The notes: a model not told the origin generated them from the letters alone. A stretch of 64,000 nt of DNA from Streptomyces netropsis (GCF_014203545.1 NZ_JACHJG010000003.1:310001-374000); one strand, 5' to 3'. Positions 8,681 to 17,265 are shown, counted from the stretch's first letter. Numbers and translations are program-made.

Positions 8681-9226
8681 ATGATCCGACCCGCGACACC
8701 CGCCGACGTTCCCCTCATCCATGCGATGGTCCGTGAACTCGCGGAGTACGAACGGGCGCTGGAGGACGCGAAGGCGACCGAGCAGCAGTTGCGCGAAGCC
8801 CTGTTCGGGGCGGACCCCGCCGTCTTCGCCCTGATAGCGGAGAGTGACGAATCCTCGGGCGACGGCACGATCGCCGCCGGCGAGCCGGTCGGCTTCGCCC
8901 TCTGGTTCCGTAACTTCTCCACCTGGACGGGTACGCACGGTATCTATCTGGAAGACCTCTACGTCCGCCCGCAGGCGCGCGGCGGCGGGCACGGCAAGGC
9001 GCTCCTCGCGGCGCTCGCCCGGATCTGCGTGGACCGCGGCTATCAGCGTTTCGAATGGTCAGTGCTGGACTGGAACGCACCCTCGATCGCGTTCTACAAG
9101 TCGCTCGGCGCGGAGCCGATGGACGAGTGGACGGTGCAACGCATGTCCGGAGAACCGCTCCGCACTCTTGCGGGGTTCGCGCAGAGTGACGAAAATCCCA
9201 ACAAGGCGACTTCTCTTTCGATTTGA
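8681..9226 (+). CDS. GNAT-family N-acetyltransferase
   Basis: A 181-residue acetyl-CoA-dependent acyltransferase. MIRPATPADVPLIHAMVRELAEYERA is the usual N-terminal strand-helix. LYVRPQARGGGHGKALLAALARIC contains the acetyl-CoA pyrophosphate loop (Arg-x-x-Gly-x-Gly/Ala). FEWSVLDWNAPSIAFYKSLGAEP is the C-terminal block seen in diamine acetyltransferase-like members. The substrate could be a polyamine or thialysine, as in eukaryotic SSAT, but this is inferred from similarity of pattern only. Confidence 0.88.
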   Translation: MIRPATPADVPLIHAMVRELAEYERALEDAKATEQQLREALFGADPAVFALIAESDESSGDGTIAAGEPVGFALWFRNFSTWTGTHGIYLEDLYVRPQARGGGHGKALLAALARICVDRGYQRFEWSVLDWNAPSIAFYKSLGAEPMDEWTVQRMSGEPLRTLAGFAQSDENPNKATSLSI

Positions 9227-9244
9227 GACCGCACGCCCCTACCC

Positions 9245-9280
9245 ACTGTCCGTACTCATGGGCTTACCATGAGTGACAGT
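9245..9280. promoter_or_regulatory. Long inverted repeat upstream of the anti-sigma/sigma pair
   Basis: ACTCATGG and CCATGAGT form a perfect inverted repeat with a five-base centre (9254-9274). They are flanked by ACTGTC (9245) and GACAGT (9275), which extend the symmetry with a three-base bulge. It could be the terminator of the acetyltransferase gene or an operator in the control region of the sigma operon. Confidence 0.55.
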
Positions 9281-9425
9281 CGTGGGGCTGCGGCACGGAA
9301 CCTCGGATCGCGATAGCGTCGCATCCGAACCATGTGCCGCGCCGGACCGCCCCGCCCCTCGCCCGAGAGGCGCGCGACCGGCGCTCGTAACAGCTCAAGA
9401 AGCTTGTGCCACCTTGGAGGTGAGG

Positions 9426-9839
9426 GTGTCCCCAATCGCAGGCGAGCCCGGGACCCAGGACTTCGTGGAAGTCCGGCTGCCCGCTGCGGGTGCCTACCTG
9501 TCGGTGCTGCGGACGGCGACAGCCGGCCTCGCAGCCCGCTTGGACTTCACCCTCGACGAGATCGAGGACTTGCGCATCGCGGTGGACGAGGCGTGCGCGA
9601 TCCTTCTGCAACAGGCCGTTCCCGGCTCTGTTCTCAGCTGCGTCTTCCGCCTGGTCGGCGACGCGCTCCGGGTGACCGTCTCGGCACCCACCACCGACGG
9701 CCGCGCGCCCGAGCGCGACACCTTCGCCTGGACGGTGCTCTCCGCGCTGGCCGGCGAGGTCGACTCGACCGTCGCCGACGACCGTACGGTCAGCATCAGC
9801 CTGCACAAGAAGCGCGGCGCCGGCCCCGGACAGCCGTGA
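9426..9839 (+). CDS. Anti-sigma factor, RsbW-like ATP-binding protein (PrsH/UshX type)
   Basis: A 137-residue protein with the GHKL-type anti-sigma fold. LDEIEDLRIAVDEACAILL is the N-box region, with Glu/Asn-type catalytic residues replaced as in Streptomyces anti-sigma factors, followed by VSAPTTDGRAPERDTFAWTVLSALAGEV. It should bind and hold the sigma factor encoded 16 bases downstream. GTG at 9426 is chosen because GGAGG lies five bases before it; the in-frame GTG at 9420 is too close to that site. From memory, the arrangement and sequence match the anti-sigma gene preceding sigH in S. coelicolor. Confidence 0.88.
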   Translation: MSPIAGEPGTQDFVEVRLPAAGAYLSVLRTATAGLAARLDFTLDEIEDLRIAVDEACAILLQQAVPGSVLSCVFRLVGDALRVTVSAPTTDGRAPERDTFAWTVLSALAGEVDSTVADDRTVSISLHKKRGAGPGQP

Positions 9840-9855
9840 CGGAAGAGGGGGCTCC

Positions 9856-10767
9856 GTGAGTACTGCATCGTCGCGGGGAGTGCGCACCCCGGCCATCCCG
9901 CAGCAACCCGCCCGGCCGCATCCCTCGGATGTGGAGCCGGAGCGGGCGAGCGACCCACCAGAGCGGGCGGACCACATGGACCAGCATCAGCAGTGGCACC
10001 AGCACCCCCATGCGCAGGATCGCAGCGGTGCCCGTGCCCTGTTCATCGAGCTGCGGGCGCTCCCGGACGGCTCGCCCGAGCGGGCCGAGCTGCGCAATCA
10101 CCTCGTGCGGATGCATCTGCCGCTGGTGGAGCACCTGGCGCGGCGGTTCCGCAATCGTGGTGAGCCGCTCGACGACCTGACCCAGGTCGCCACGATCGGC
10201 CTGATCAAGTCGGTGGACCGGTTCGACCCGGACCGCGGGGTGGAGTTCTCGACCTACGCGACCCCCACGGTCGTCGGCGAGATCAAGCGGCACTTCCGGG
10301 ACAAGGGCTGGGCGGTGCGGGTGCCGCGGCGCCTCCAGGAGCTGCGGCTGTCCCTGACCACCGCCACGGCCGAGCTGTCCCAGCGGCACGGTCGCGCGCC
10401 CACGGTCCACGAGCTGGCCGAGCACATCGGGATCTCCGAGGAGGAGGTCCTGGAGGGTCTGGAGTCGGCGAACGCCTACAGCACGCTCTCCCTGGACGTG
10501 CCCGACACGGACGACGAGTCGCCGGCCGTCGCGGACACCCTGGGCGCCGAGGACGAGGCGCTGGAGGGCGTCGAGTACCGCGAGTCGCTCAAGCCGCTGC
10601 TGGAGGACCTGCCGCCGCGCGAGAAGAAGATCCTGCTGCTGCGCTTCTTCGGCAACATGACCCAGTCGCAGATCGCCCAGGAGGTCGGCATCTCCCAGAT
10701 GCACGTCTCCCGGCTGCTGGCCCGCACGCTGGCCCAGCTCCGCGACCGGCTGCTCATCGAGGAGTAG
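9856..10767 (+). CDS. sigH: RNA polymerase sigma factor, SigB/SigF/SigG family (sigH-like)
   Basis: A 302-residue stress/development sigma factor. After a poorly conserved, His/Gln-rich N-terminal 55 residues come region 2 (HLARRFRNRGEPLDDLTQVATIGLIKSVDRFD and FSTYATPTVVGEIKRHFRDKGW), region 3 (VHELAEHIGISEEEVLEGL) and region 4 with the helix-turn-helix SQIAQEVGISQMHVSRLLARTL. GTG at 9856 has a GAGGGGG site. A second possible start is the ATG at 9976, and homologous SigH proteins are known to occur in several sizes from alternative starts and processing. It is co-transcribed with the anti-sigma gene; in S. coelicolor this sigma responds to osmotic and heat stress and affects aerial septation. 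Confidence 0.9.
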   Translation: MSTASSRGVRTPAIPQQPARPHPSDVEPERASDPPERADHMDQHQQWHQHPHAQDRSGARALFIELRALPDGSPERAELRNHLVRMHLPLVEHLARRFRNRGEPLDDLTQVATIGLIKSVDRFDPDRGVEFSTYATPTVVGEIKRHFRDKGWAVRVPRRLQELRLSLTTATAELSQRHGRAPTVHELAEHIGISEEEVLEGLESANAYSTLSLDVPDTDDESPAVADTLGAEDEALEGVEYRESLKPLLEDLPPREKKILLLRFFGNMTQSQIAQEVGISQMHVSRLLARTLAQLRDRLLIEE

Positions 10768-10823
10768 CCGGGCCCCGGAGCGCGGATCGGGGAACGACGG
10801 GCCGGGGAACGGCCGGCATCAGC

Positions 10824-11333
10824 TCACGTCTCGCGGGGGCCGATGCCGAGCGCCTCGGTCGCCGTCGGGTTCACCACCAGTCCCAGGGCGGCCACGGCGA
10901 CGAGCGCGAGCACCACGGCGCCCGCGATCAGCATGCCGCCGCCGTTGAAGAGCGTCCACGCGACGGGCATCGCCATGATCTGCGTGATCATCGCGGGCCC
11001 GCGGCTCCAGCGCCGCCGCAGCCACAGTCCGCGCGCCGCCGCCAGCGGCAGTGCGGCCAGCGCGAGCACGGTCAGTCCGCCCGTCACCGCCTGCCGCATG
11101 CTGTCCGGCTTGTCCGTCACCACCAGGACCAGCAGCGTCACCCCGCAGACGACGAGGGCCGCCCCTTCCAGGCCCGTGAGGACCGCCGCGGCCGTCAGCC
11201 GGCGCGGCCGGGGGCCGGTGGGCTCGGGGGCCGTGCTGGACGGGCGGGAGGACCGCGCGGCGGCCTCCGCCGTCGGCCGGCTCGCGCGGGTGGTCTTGCG
11301 GGCGCCCTTGGGCGCTGACTGCTTGCTGCTCAC
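10824..11333 (-). CDS. Predicted membrane protein of unknown function
   Basis: A 169-residue protein. The first 45 residues are Ala/Arg/Ser-rich and basic, and four hydrophobic segments follow (LTGLEGAALVVCGVTLLVLVV, LTVLALAALPLAAARGLWL, MITQIMAMPVAWTLFNGGGML, AGAVVLALVAVAALGLVV). The C-terminus ends LGIGPRET. The GTG start opens MSSKQSAPKG. It lies between the sigma factor and the lipid kinase, on the opposite strand, and no catalytic motif is visible. Confidence 0.8.
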   Translation of the reverse strand: MSSKQSAPKGARKTTRASRPTAEAAARSSRPSSTAPEPTGPRPRRLTAAAVLTGLEGAALVVCGVTLLVLVVTDKPDSMRQAVTGGLTVLALAALPLAAARGLWLRRRWSRGPAMITQIMAMPVAWTLFNGGGMLIAGAVVLALVAVAALGLVVNPTATEALGIGPRET

Positions 11334-11428
11334 CCATGCAGGGTAGCCCTGCCGCCCGGGAGCGGGCGGCGGCTGCGGGGGCGGGGCTGGGACCGTGGCT
11401 GTACCGACAGGTAGGTAGGCTGGCGGTC

Positions 11429-12397
11429 ATGCGTGCGCTTCTCGTGGTCAATCCGTCGGCCACCACCACCAGTGCCCGTACCCGTGATGTCCTGGTGCAC
11501 GCGCTCGCCAGCGACCTCAAGCTGGAGGTCGCCACCACCGAGTACCGGGGTCACGCCCGCGATCTGGCGCGCCGGGCGGCCGAGGACGGCAACACCGGGC
11601 TCGTGGTCGCGCTCGGCGGCGACGGCACGGTCAACGAGGTGGTCAACGGTCTGCTCCACGCCGGCCCCGACCCGGATAACCTGCCCCGGCTGGCCGTGGT
11701 CCCCGGCGGTTCCACCAATGTCTTCGCCCGCGCCCTGGGCCTGCCCAACGACGTCGTCGAGGCGACGGGGGCGCTGCTGGACGCCTTGCGGGAGGGGACC
11801 GAGCGGACGGTCGGCCTGGGCCTCGCGGCCGGTACGCCCGGCACCGACGACGAATCCGTGCCGCCCCGCTGGTTCACCTTCTGCGCGGGCTTCGGTTTCG
11901 ACGCGGGGGTCGTCGGCCGGGTGGAGCAGCAGCGGGAGCGTGGCAAGCGTTCGACGCACGCGCTGTATGTACGCCAAGTGATGCGGCAATTCCTCGGCGA
12001 ATCGCACCGCAGACGGGGCACGATCACCCTCGAACGGCCTGGCGAGGAGCCACTCGCGAATCTCGTCATGTCGATAATCTGCAACACCGCGCCGTGGACC
12101 TATCTGGGCAACCGGCCGGTCTACGCATCGCCGCAGGCGTCCTTCGACACCGCCCTTGACGTGCTGGGATTCACCAAGCTGTCGACCGCGACGGCCGGCC
12201 GCTACGTCACTCAGCTGCTGACCTCGACTCCGGAGCGTGGCCCCCAGGGCAAACACGCTGTGTCATTGCATGACCAGACCGCCTTCACCTTGCATTCACA
12301 GGCCCCACTGCCCTTCCAGATGGACGGTGACCACCTCGGACTGCGTACGAGCGTGACGTTCACAGGCGTACGCCGTGCACTGCGTGTGATTGTGTGA
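11429..12397 (+). CDS. Diacylglycerol kinase family lipid kinase
   Basis: A 322-residue protein with the DAGK catalytic domain. LLVVNPSAT is the first strand, GLVVALGGDGTVNEVVNGLL contains the GGDGT nucleotide-binding motif, and VVPGGSTNVFARALGLP is the conserved second glycine loop. The C-terminal beta domain ends at residue 322. It would phosphorylate diacylglycerol or a related lipid with ATP. The ATG at 11429 follows a GGTAGG sequence and begins directly at the first strand. Its position between a sigma factor and wblE is conserved in Streptomyces as far as I recall. Confidence 0.9.
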   Translation: MRALLVVNPSATTTSARTRDVLVHALASDLKLEVATTEYRGHARDLARRAAEDGNTGLVVALGGDGTVNEVVNGLLHAGPDPDNLPRLAVVPGGSTNVFARALGLPNDVVEATGALLDALREGTERTVGLGLAAGTPGTDDESVPPRWFTFCAGFGFDAGVVGRVEQQRERGKRSTHALYVRQVMRQFLGESHRRRGTITLERPGEEPLANLVMSIICNTAPWTYLGNRPVYASPQASFDTALDVLGFTKLSTATAGRYVTQLLTSTPERGPQGKHAVSLHDQTAFTLHSQAPLPFQMDGDHLGLRTSVTFTGVRRALRVIV

Positions 12398-12424
12398 GTG
12401 GTAGGGCCTAAAGTCCTTCCACTC
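12396..12424 (+). terminator. Hairpin overlapping the lipid-kinase stop codon
   Basis: GAGTGG pairs with CCACTC, and an inner AGG with CCT across one mismatch, with a nine-base loop. The left arm begins inside the TGA of the kinase gene. It is weak but well placed. Confidence 0.5.
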
Positions 12425-12719
12425 GAACGTTTAGACTGGGTTCCACCCCCTGGAAGTACGGCTGTGACCTAGCCGACACCGAGGAATCAAAAAAAACTTT
12501 CCAGAAGGGGTTGTATCCGCAGCCGAGGTTTGCGAGTCTCTTCATGGCGATCGGGACGGCCGCTCATTCGGCCTCCTTCGAAAGCCCGAACCCCCTCCTC
12601 ATTTACCTGGACCGCACCAGTCTTCCGACTGGGCGTCGGCCCTTCCCTTGCGGGGGGATTCGTGAAAGCGTTCACATTCACAAGCAACGTAGCCGCAATT
12701 ACGAGGAGATGGAGCAGCC
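12425..12719. other. Gene-free leader region of wblE
   Basis: About 300 bases without a coding gene. It is AT-richer than its surroundings (an eight-A run near 12490) and contains a small CCAGTC-TTCC-GACTGG hairpin near 12618. A long untranslated leader for the Wbl gene is likely. No promoter could be assigned with confidence. Confidence 0.5.
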
Positions 12720-12977
12720 ATGGACTGGCGTCACAACGCCGTTTGCCGCGAGGAAGACCCGGAGCTCTTCTTCCCCATCGGCAACACCGGTCCTGCGCTG
12801 CTGCAGATCGAGGAAGCCAAGGCCGTCTGCCGCCGCTGCCCCGTCATGGAGCAGTGCCTGCAGTGGGCGCTCGAGTCCGGCCAGGACTCCGGCGTCTGGG
12901 GTGGCCTCAGCGAGGATGAGCGCCGGGCGATGAAGCGCCGCGCCGCTCGCAACCGGGCGCGTAACGCTACCGCCTGA
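12720..12977 (+). CDS. wblE: WhiB-like iron-sulfur transcription factor (WblE)
   Basis: An 85-residue WhiB-family protein. The four cluster-ligating cysteines are at residue 9 (NAVCREED) and in AVCRRCPVMEQC, followed by the GVWGG turn and a basic DNA-contacting tail RRAMKRRAARNRAR. Wbl proteins bind a [4Fe-4S] cluster and usually act with region 4 of the principal sigma factor. The sequence and place (next to a lipid kinase and histidine kinase) match wblE, the most conserved Streptomyces member. GAGGAG precedes the start. A perfect bidirectional terminator separates it from the convergent histidine kinase gene. Confidence 0.95.
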   Translation: MDWRHNAVCREEDPELFFPIGNTGPALLQIEEAKAVCRRCPVMEQCLQWALESGQDSGVWGGLSEDERRAMKRRAARNRARNATA

Positions 12978-13042
12978 CGATGCCCCTCGGCTCCCGAGCC
13001 GCAGCGCGCAGTACCCCCCATATGCGCTAAGCAATAAAGCTT

Positions 13043-13075
13043 TGAGCCCCGGACCTGGATCAGGTCCGGGGCTCA
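13043..13075. terminator. Bidirectional terminator between wblE and histidine kinase
   Basis: A perfect 15-bp stem (TGAGCCCCGGACCTG and complement) with loop GAT, preceded on the plus strand by an AT-rich AATAAAGC stretch. It serves two convergent genes. Confidence 0.9.
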
Positions 13076-13135
13076 GTGCGTTCACGGATCCGCCGAGGTC
13101 CGCCGGCCGCCGACGAGCGGCTCCGGCGGATCTTC

Positions 13136-14602
13136 CTACTTCTCCGCCTGTACGGGGATGTCGAGCACCACCCGCGTGCCCTGCCCGGAAGCGGGCACCA
13201 TGTCGAACGTGCCGCCCAACTCCCCCTCGACCAGGGTCCGTACGATCTGGAGGCCCAGGTTGCCCGCGCGCTGCGGGTCGAAGCCCTCGGGCAGCCCCCG
13301 GCCGTCGTCCTGCACGGAGATCAGCAGGCGGGCGTCGGTCCGGCCGCCGCCGCGCACGGCGGTGATCTCCACCGTGCCCTGCTCCCCCGGGCCGAAGCCG
13401 TGCTCCATGGCGTTCTGCAACAACTCGGTCAGGACCATCGACAGCGGCGTCGCGACCTCGGCGTCGAGTATCCCGAAGCGGCCGGTGCGGCGGGCGGCGA
13501 CCCGGCCCGGGGAGATCTCGGCGACCATCGCCAGCACCCGGTCGGCGATCTCGTCGAATTCGACGCGCTCGTCCAGATTCTGCGAGAGCGTCTCGTGCAC
13601 GATCGCGATCGAGCCGACCCGCCGGACCGCCTCCTCCAGCGCCTCCCGCCCCTCGGCCGAGCCGATCCGGCGGGCCTGGAGGCGCAGCAGGGCGGCGACG
13701 GTCTGGAGGTTGTTCTTCACCCGGTGATGGATCTCCCGGATGGTCGCGTCCTTCGTGATCAACTCGCGTTCGCGGCGACGCAGTTCCGTGACATCGCGCA
13801 GCAGCACGAGCGAACCGATGTGGTTTCCCTTGGGTTTGAGGGGAATGGCCCGCAGATGGATCACTCCGTCGTCGCCCTCGACCTCGAACTCGCGCGGCGC
13901 CCAGCCGCTGGCGAGCTTGGCCAGGCCCTCGTCGACCGGGCCGCGCGAGGGCGCCAACTGAGCGGTGGTGTCGCCCAGATGATGCCCCACGAGGTCGGCG
14001 GCGAGACCGAGGCGGTGATAGGCGGAGAGGGCGTTGGGGCTGGCGTACTGGACGACACCGTCGGCATCGAGCCTGATCAGACCGTCGCCGGCGCGCGGGG
14101 AGGCGTCCATGTCGACTTGTTGCCCCGGGAAGGGGAAGGCCCCGTTGGCGATCATCTGGGCGAGGTCGGAGGCGCTCTGGAGGTAGGTGAGCTCCAGCCG
14201 GCTCGGCGTCCGCACGGTCAGCAGGTTCGTGTTGCGGGCGATGACGCCGAGCACCCGGCCGTCCCGGCGGACCGGGATGGACTCGACCCGGACCGGGACC
14301 TCCTCCCGCCACTCCGGGTCACCCTCGCGCACGATCCGGCCCTCGTCGAGGGCGGCGTCGAGCATGGGGCGACGGCCGCGCGGCACGAGGTGGCCGACCA
14401 TGTCGTCCTGGTAGGAGGTGGGGCCGGTGTTCGGTCGCATCTGGGCGACGGACACATAGCGGGTGCCGTCGAGGGTGGGGACCCACAGGACGAGGTCGGC
14501 GAAGGAGAGGTCGGAGAGCAGCTGCCACTCCGAGACCAGCAGATGCAGCCACTCGAGGTCGGAGTCGTCGAGGGCGGTGTGCTGGCGTACGAGGTCGTTC
14601 AT
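13136..14602 (-). CDS. Sensor histidine kinase with PAS domain (HisKA_2 type)
   Basis: A protein of 488 residues. The N-terminal half (to about 150) resembles a GAF-like sensor with no membrane segments, a PAS domain follows (about 175-275, VVQYASPNALSAYHRLGL), and then the dimerisation helix IREIHHRVKNNLQTVAALLRLQARR with the phospho-accepting His. The ATPase domain shows VLTELLQNAMEHG (N-box), SVQDDGRGLPEGFD (G1) and GNLGLQIVRTLV (G2). This is the cytosolic PdtaS-like group, which pairs with ANTAR-type response regulators that act on RNA; no regulator lies next to it. ATG at 14602 (MNDLVRQHT) is preferred over GTG at 14611; neither has a clear ribosome site. Confidence 0.92.
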   Translation of the reverse strand: MNDLVRQHTALDDSDLEWLHLLVSEWQLLSDLSFADLVLWVPTLDGTRYVSVAQMRPNTGPTSYQDDMVGHLVPRGRRPMLDAALDEGRIVREGDPEWREEVPVRVESIPVRRDGRVLGVIARNTNLLTVRTPSRLELTYLQSASDLAQMIANGAFPFPGQQVDMDASPRAGDGLIRLDADGVVQYASPNALSAYHRLGLAADLVGHHLGDTTAQLAPSRGPVDEGLAKLASGWAPREFEVEGDDGVIHLRAIPLKPKGNHIGSLVLLRDVTELRRRERELITKDATIREIHHRVKNNLQTVAALLRLQARRIGSAEGREALEEAVRRVGSIAIVHETLSQNLDERVEFDEIADRVLAMVAEISPGRVAARRTGRFGILDAEVATPLSMVLTELLQNAMEHGFGPGEQGTVEITAVRGGGRTDARLLISVQDDGRGLPEGFDPQRAGNLGLQIVRTLVEGELGGTFDMVPASGQGTRVVLDIPVQAEK

Positions 14603-14673
14603 GGAGGGCACGGTGTGAGCCTACCGGCGGCGGCGTCCGGCCTCGCGGCCGTGCACCACCGCTGCGCGGCGGT

Positions 14674-14790
14674 GTCCTCAAGCGCCGGACGGGCTGCTGT
14701 GCTGTGTCCTCAAGCGCCGGACGGGCTTGGCGGCTGAGCTCAGCCGATTCCAGCCCGCTGGGGGCACCTCCCAGCGGTAGCTGGGGGAGA
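14674..14790. repeat. Cluster of dispersed intergenic repeats
   Basis: Two reverse-orientation copies of the GTCCTCAAGCGCCGGACGGG element at 14674 and 14706. They are followed by a composite copy in which AGCCCG and ATTGAGGAC flank a GGGGGCACCTCCCAGC-type hairpin (about 14752-14804). It lies between the kinase gene and the ArsR gene, both on the minus strand, and probably terminates ArsR transcription. Confidence 0.7.
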
Positions 14791-14841
14791 TTGAGGACGC
14801 GCCCGCAGGGCACCCGCCGCCGCAGGCGGCACGGACAGCCC

Positions 14842-15645
14842 CTAGCCGTCCACGGCCACGCCGAACGTCAGCCGCAGCCCCTCGGCACCCGCGTCGGTCA
14901 GGTGCACCACGCGCGGGCTCACGCCGTACCGCAGCCACCCGAGGTCGAACAGGCGGGTGGTGATCGCCGCGCCGAGCGCGCCCGCGAGGTGGTGCTGGTG
15001 CTCGCTCCAGTCGACGCAGTAGCGAATGGCCGGCCGCCGCTTGGGCAGCCGGTCCGGGTCGACGCCGAAGGCGACGAGGCGGCCGCGGCCGGTGTCGGTC
15101 AGCCGGTAGTCGGTGTCGTGCCCGTACGCCGAGGGCCGGTCCCGTACGGCCCGCTCGGGGCGGTGGAGGCCGTCGTGCCCGGTGAGCACGTCCCCGTCGA
15201 GCAGGGCCCGCATCAGGGCGACGCCGAGCCGGCCGGCGAGGTGGTCGTAGCAGGTCCGGGAGCGGTACAGCGCGTTGGTGACGCTGCTCTCGCGCAGCGA
15301 GGTGACCGGCAGCGGCGGGGCGATGAGGGCGAGCGCCTCCAGCGCGGTGCTGATCTCGGGGCCCTTCAGCCGGTAGTAGCGGTGCCGGCCGTCGCGTACG
15401 GCGGTGATCAGCCCGCCCTCGACGAGTTTGGCCAGGTGGGCGCTGACCGTCGGGGCGCTGACGCCGGCCTCGGTGGCCAGGGCGCCGGCGGGCAGGGCCC
15501 GCCCGTCGCAGAGGGCTTTGAGGATCCGGGCGCGGGAGGGGTCCGCGATCAGGGCGGCGGCGCGGGCGATGTCGGTCTGGCGGTTCAGCCGGTCGGCGGT
15601 CCGGTCGGCGCGCCGACCGGCCGGCGGGGTGGTCTCGTCGCTCAT
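14842..15645 (-). CDS. ArsR-family transcriptional regulator with C-terminal extension
   Basis: A 267-residue repressor. Residues 25-95 form the winged helix (ARILKALCDGRALPAGALATEAGVSAPTVSAHLAKLVEGGLI, DGRHRYYRL). The long C-terminal region contains a second ArsR-C type domain (YDHLAGRLGVALMRALLDGDVL, YRLTDTGRGRL, CVDWSEHQHHLAGALGAAITTRLFDLGWLR) that usually senses small molecules and has Cys/His but no classical arsenic site. GGTGAGG precedes the ATG at 15645. It is divergent from an MFS exporter, and an inverted repeat lies between them, the usual layout for drug-responsive derepression. Confidence 0.88.
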   Translation of the reverse strand: MSDETTPPAGRRADRTADRLNRQTDIARAAALIADPSRARILKALCDGRALPAGALATEAGVSAPTVSAHLAKLVEGGLITAVRDGRHRYYRLKGPEISTALEALALIAPPLPVTSLRESSVTNALYRSRTCYDHLAGRLGVALMRALLDGDVLTGHDGLHRPERAVRDRPSAYGHDTDYRLTDTGRGRLVAFGVDPDRLPKRRPAIRYCVDWSEHQHHLAGALGAAITTRLFDLGWLRYGVSPRVVHLTDAGAEGLRLTFGVAVDG

Positions 15646-15664
15646 GGCCTCACCGTATGCCGAC

Positions 15665-15690
15665 GACACTTCGCTCCCCGACGAAGTGTC
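15665..15690. promoter_or_regulatory. Inverted-repeat operator between ArsR gene and exporter
   Basis: GACACTTCG and CGAAGTGTC are perfect nine-base arms separated by eight bases. They are centred in the 64-base gap of the divergent pair and are the likely binding site of the ArsR protein, controlling both genes. Confidence 0.7.
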
Positions 15691-15709
15691 CGGACCCGAG
15701 ACTGGCCCC

Positions 15710-17167
15710 ATGACCGTCACCGATTCCCCGGCCGATCGGCGGCACGTCGCCGATCCCGACGCGGCGCCCGCGCGCCCGCCCCTCGCCCTCGCCCCTCTGA
15801 TCGCGCTGAGCCTCGGCTACTTCCTGGTGATGCTGGACGTCACCGTCGTGACCGTGGCGGTGCCGGACATCCGCGAATCCCTGCACGCCGGCCCGTCCGC
15901 CCTGCAGTGGATCGTCGACGGCTACAGCACCCTCTTCGCCGGACTGCTGCTGCTCGGCGGCGGCCTCGGGGACCGGCTCGGCCACCGCCGGATGTTCCTC
16001 ACCGGACTCGCCGTCTTCACCGCCGCCTCGATCGTCTGCGGCCTCGCCGGCACCACGGCCGTCCTGGTGGGGGGCCGGCTGGCGCAGGGCGCCGGAGCCG
16101 CCTTCCTCGTCCCGGCCTCGCTCGCCCTGTTGCAGGTCACCTACCCCGACCGGGCCGTCCGCGCCCGGGCGATCGCCGTCTGGGGCGCCGTCGCCTCGAT
16201 CGCGTTCGGCGCCGGCCCCGTGGTCGGCGGTCTCCTGATCGCCGGTCTGGACTGGCGGGCCGTGTTCTGGCTGAACCTGCCGGTGGGCGCCCTCGCCGTC
16301 GTACTGACCCTGCGTCACCTGCCCGCCGCCACCCGTAAGCCCACGGCCCACCGGATGGATCCGGCGGGTCAGGTCCTCGGCGTGGTGGGACTGGTCGCCC
16401 TGGCCGGCGGCATCAACGAGGCCGGTTCGAAGGGCTGGGCCTCCCCCCTGGTCCTCGGCTTCTTCGCCGTGGGCGTGGTGGCCCTGGCCCTCTTCATCGC
16501 GGTCGAGCGCCGCCTGGAGGCCTCGGTGAGGACCCGGCCGAACGGCCGTGCCCCGCTGCTGCGCCTGTCGCTGTTCCGGACCGGCGCCTTCTCCGCCACC
16601 GCCGTGATCGGCATGCTGATCAGCCTCGGCTACTACGGCATGCTGTTCCTCTCCACGCTCTACTTCCAGCAGGAACGCGGCTACGACGCGCTGACCACCG
16701 GCCTGGCACTGCTGCCGTCGGTCTGCATGGGCTTCATCGCGGCCCCCGTCTTCAGCCGTGTCGCCGCCCGCACCGGCCCGTACGTCCCCATGACCCTCGG
16801 GCTCTTCCTCGGCGCCGTCGGCTTCCTCGGCTGGCTGCTCGCCGGGTCCGGCACCGCCTATCCGATGCTGCTGTTCGCCCTGATCGCCACCGGTCTCGGC
16901 CAGACCATGACGGCCCTGGCCTCCATGGCCGCGATCATCGAATCGGCCCCGGCGGACGGTGCGGGCGTGGCCTCGGCGGTCTTCAACGTCTCCCGCCAGG
17001 TGGGCAGCGCCGTCGGCGTCGCCCTCTTCGGCACCCTCGGCGCCACCTCCGAGCACCTCACCGACGGCCTCCACCTCTCCGCGGCCCTGGCCGCCGCCTC
17101 CTTCCTGACCGGCGGACTCCTCGCCCTCGGCGCCCGGCGCAAGGCCGCGGCCACCGCCACCGCCTGA
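15710..17167 (+). CDS. MFS drug exporter, 14-TM DHA2 (EmrB/QacA) family
   Basis: A 485-residue transporter. MLDVTVVTVAVPDI is motif D1, GDRLGHRRMF motif A, QGAGAAFLVPASLALL and GPVVGGLLI (motif C) follow, marking proton-driven drug export with 14 helices. The N-terminus is a short cytosolic Pro/Ala-rich segment before the first helix. It is divergent from the ArsR regulator and lies 54 bases before the dre-like site of nagB, but on the evidence it belongs to the regulator rather than to the aminosugar genes. The exported compound is unknown. Confidence 0.9.
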   Translation: MTVTDSPADRRHVADPDAAPARPPLALAPLIALSLGYFLVMLDVTVVTVAVPDIRESLHAGPSALQWIVDGYSTLFAGLLLLGGGLGDRLGHRRMFLTGLAVFTAASIVCGLAGTTAVLVGGRLAQGAGAAFLVPASLALLQVTYPDRAVRARAIAVWGAVASIAFGAGPVVGGLLIAGLDWRAVFWLNLPVGALAVVLTLRHLPAATRKPTAHRMDPAGQVLGVVGLVALAGGINEAGSKGWASPLVLGFFAVGVVALALFIAVERRLEASVRTRPNGRAPLLRLSLFRTGAFSATAVIGMLISLGYYGMLFLSTLYFQQERGYDALTTGLALLPSVCMGFIAAPVFSRVAARTGPYVPMTLGLFLGAVGFLGWLLAGSGTAYPMLLFALIATGLGQTMTALASMAAIIESAPADGAGVASAVFNVSRQVGSAVGVALFGTLGATSEHLTDGLHLSAALAAASFLTGGLLALGARRKAAATATA

Positions 17168-17220
17168 TCCCCGGCGGGCCCGGCGCGCACCCACCTTGCC
17201 CGTCCCTCCCGCTCTGCTAG

Positions 17221-17236
17221 ATTGGTCTATACCACC
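17221..17236. promoter_or_regulatory. DasR operator (dre) upstream of nagB
   Basis: ATTGGTCTATACCACC matches 12 of 16 positions of the dre consensus ACTGGTCTAGACCAGT. It lies 30 bases before the nagB start. DasR represses nagB here until glucosamine-6-phosphate (or GlcNAc-6-P) accumulates. Confidence 0.85.
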
Positions 17237-17265
17237 AGCCCATTCTCCAGATCGGCAGGCCCAGC

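Noticed and set aside
12483..12512. SigR-type promoter (GGAAT...GTT) upstream of wblE
   Set aside because: GGAAT at 12483 and GTT at 12510 are separated by 22 bases instead of the 18-19 usually required.
14612..14841. Conserved small RNA (scr5239-like) between the histidine kinase and its neighbour
   Set aside because: I recall such an sRNA in S. coelicolor at a comparable locus, but here the gap is filled by dispersed repeats and I could not match a structure.
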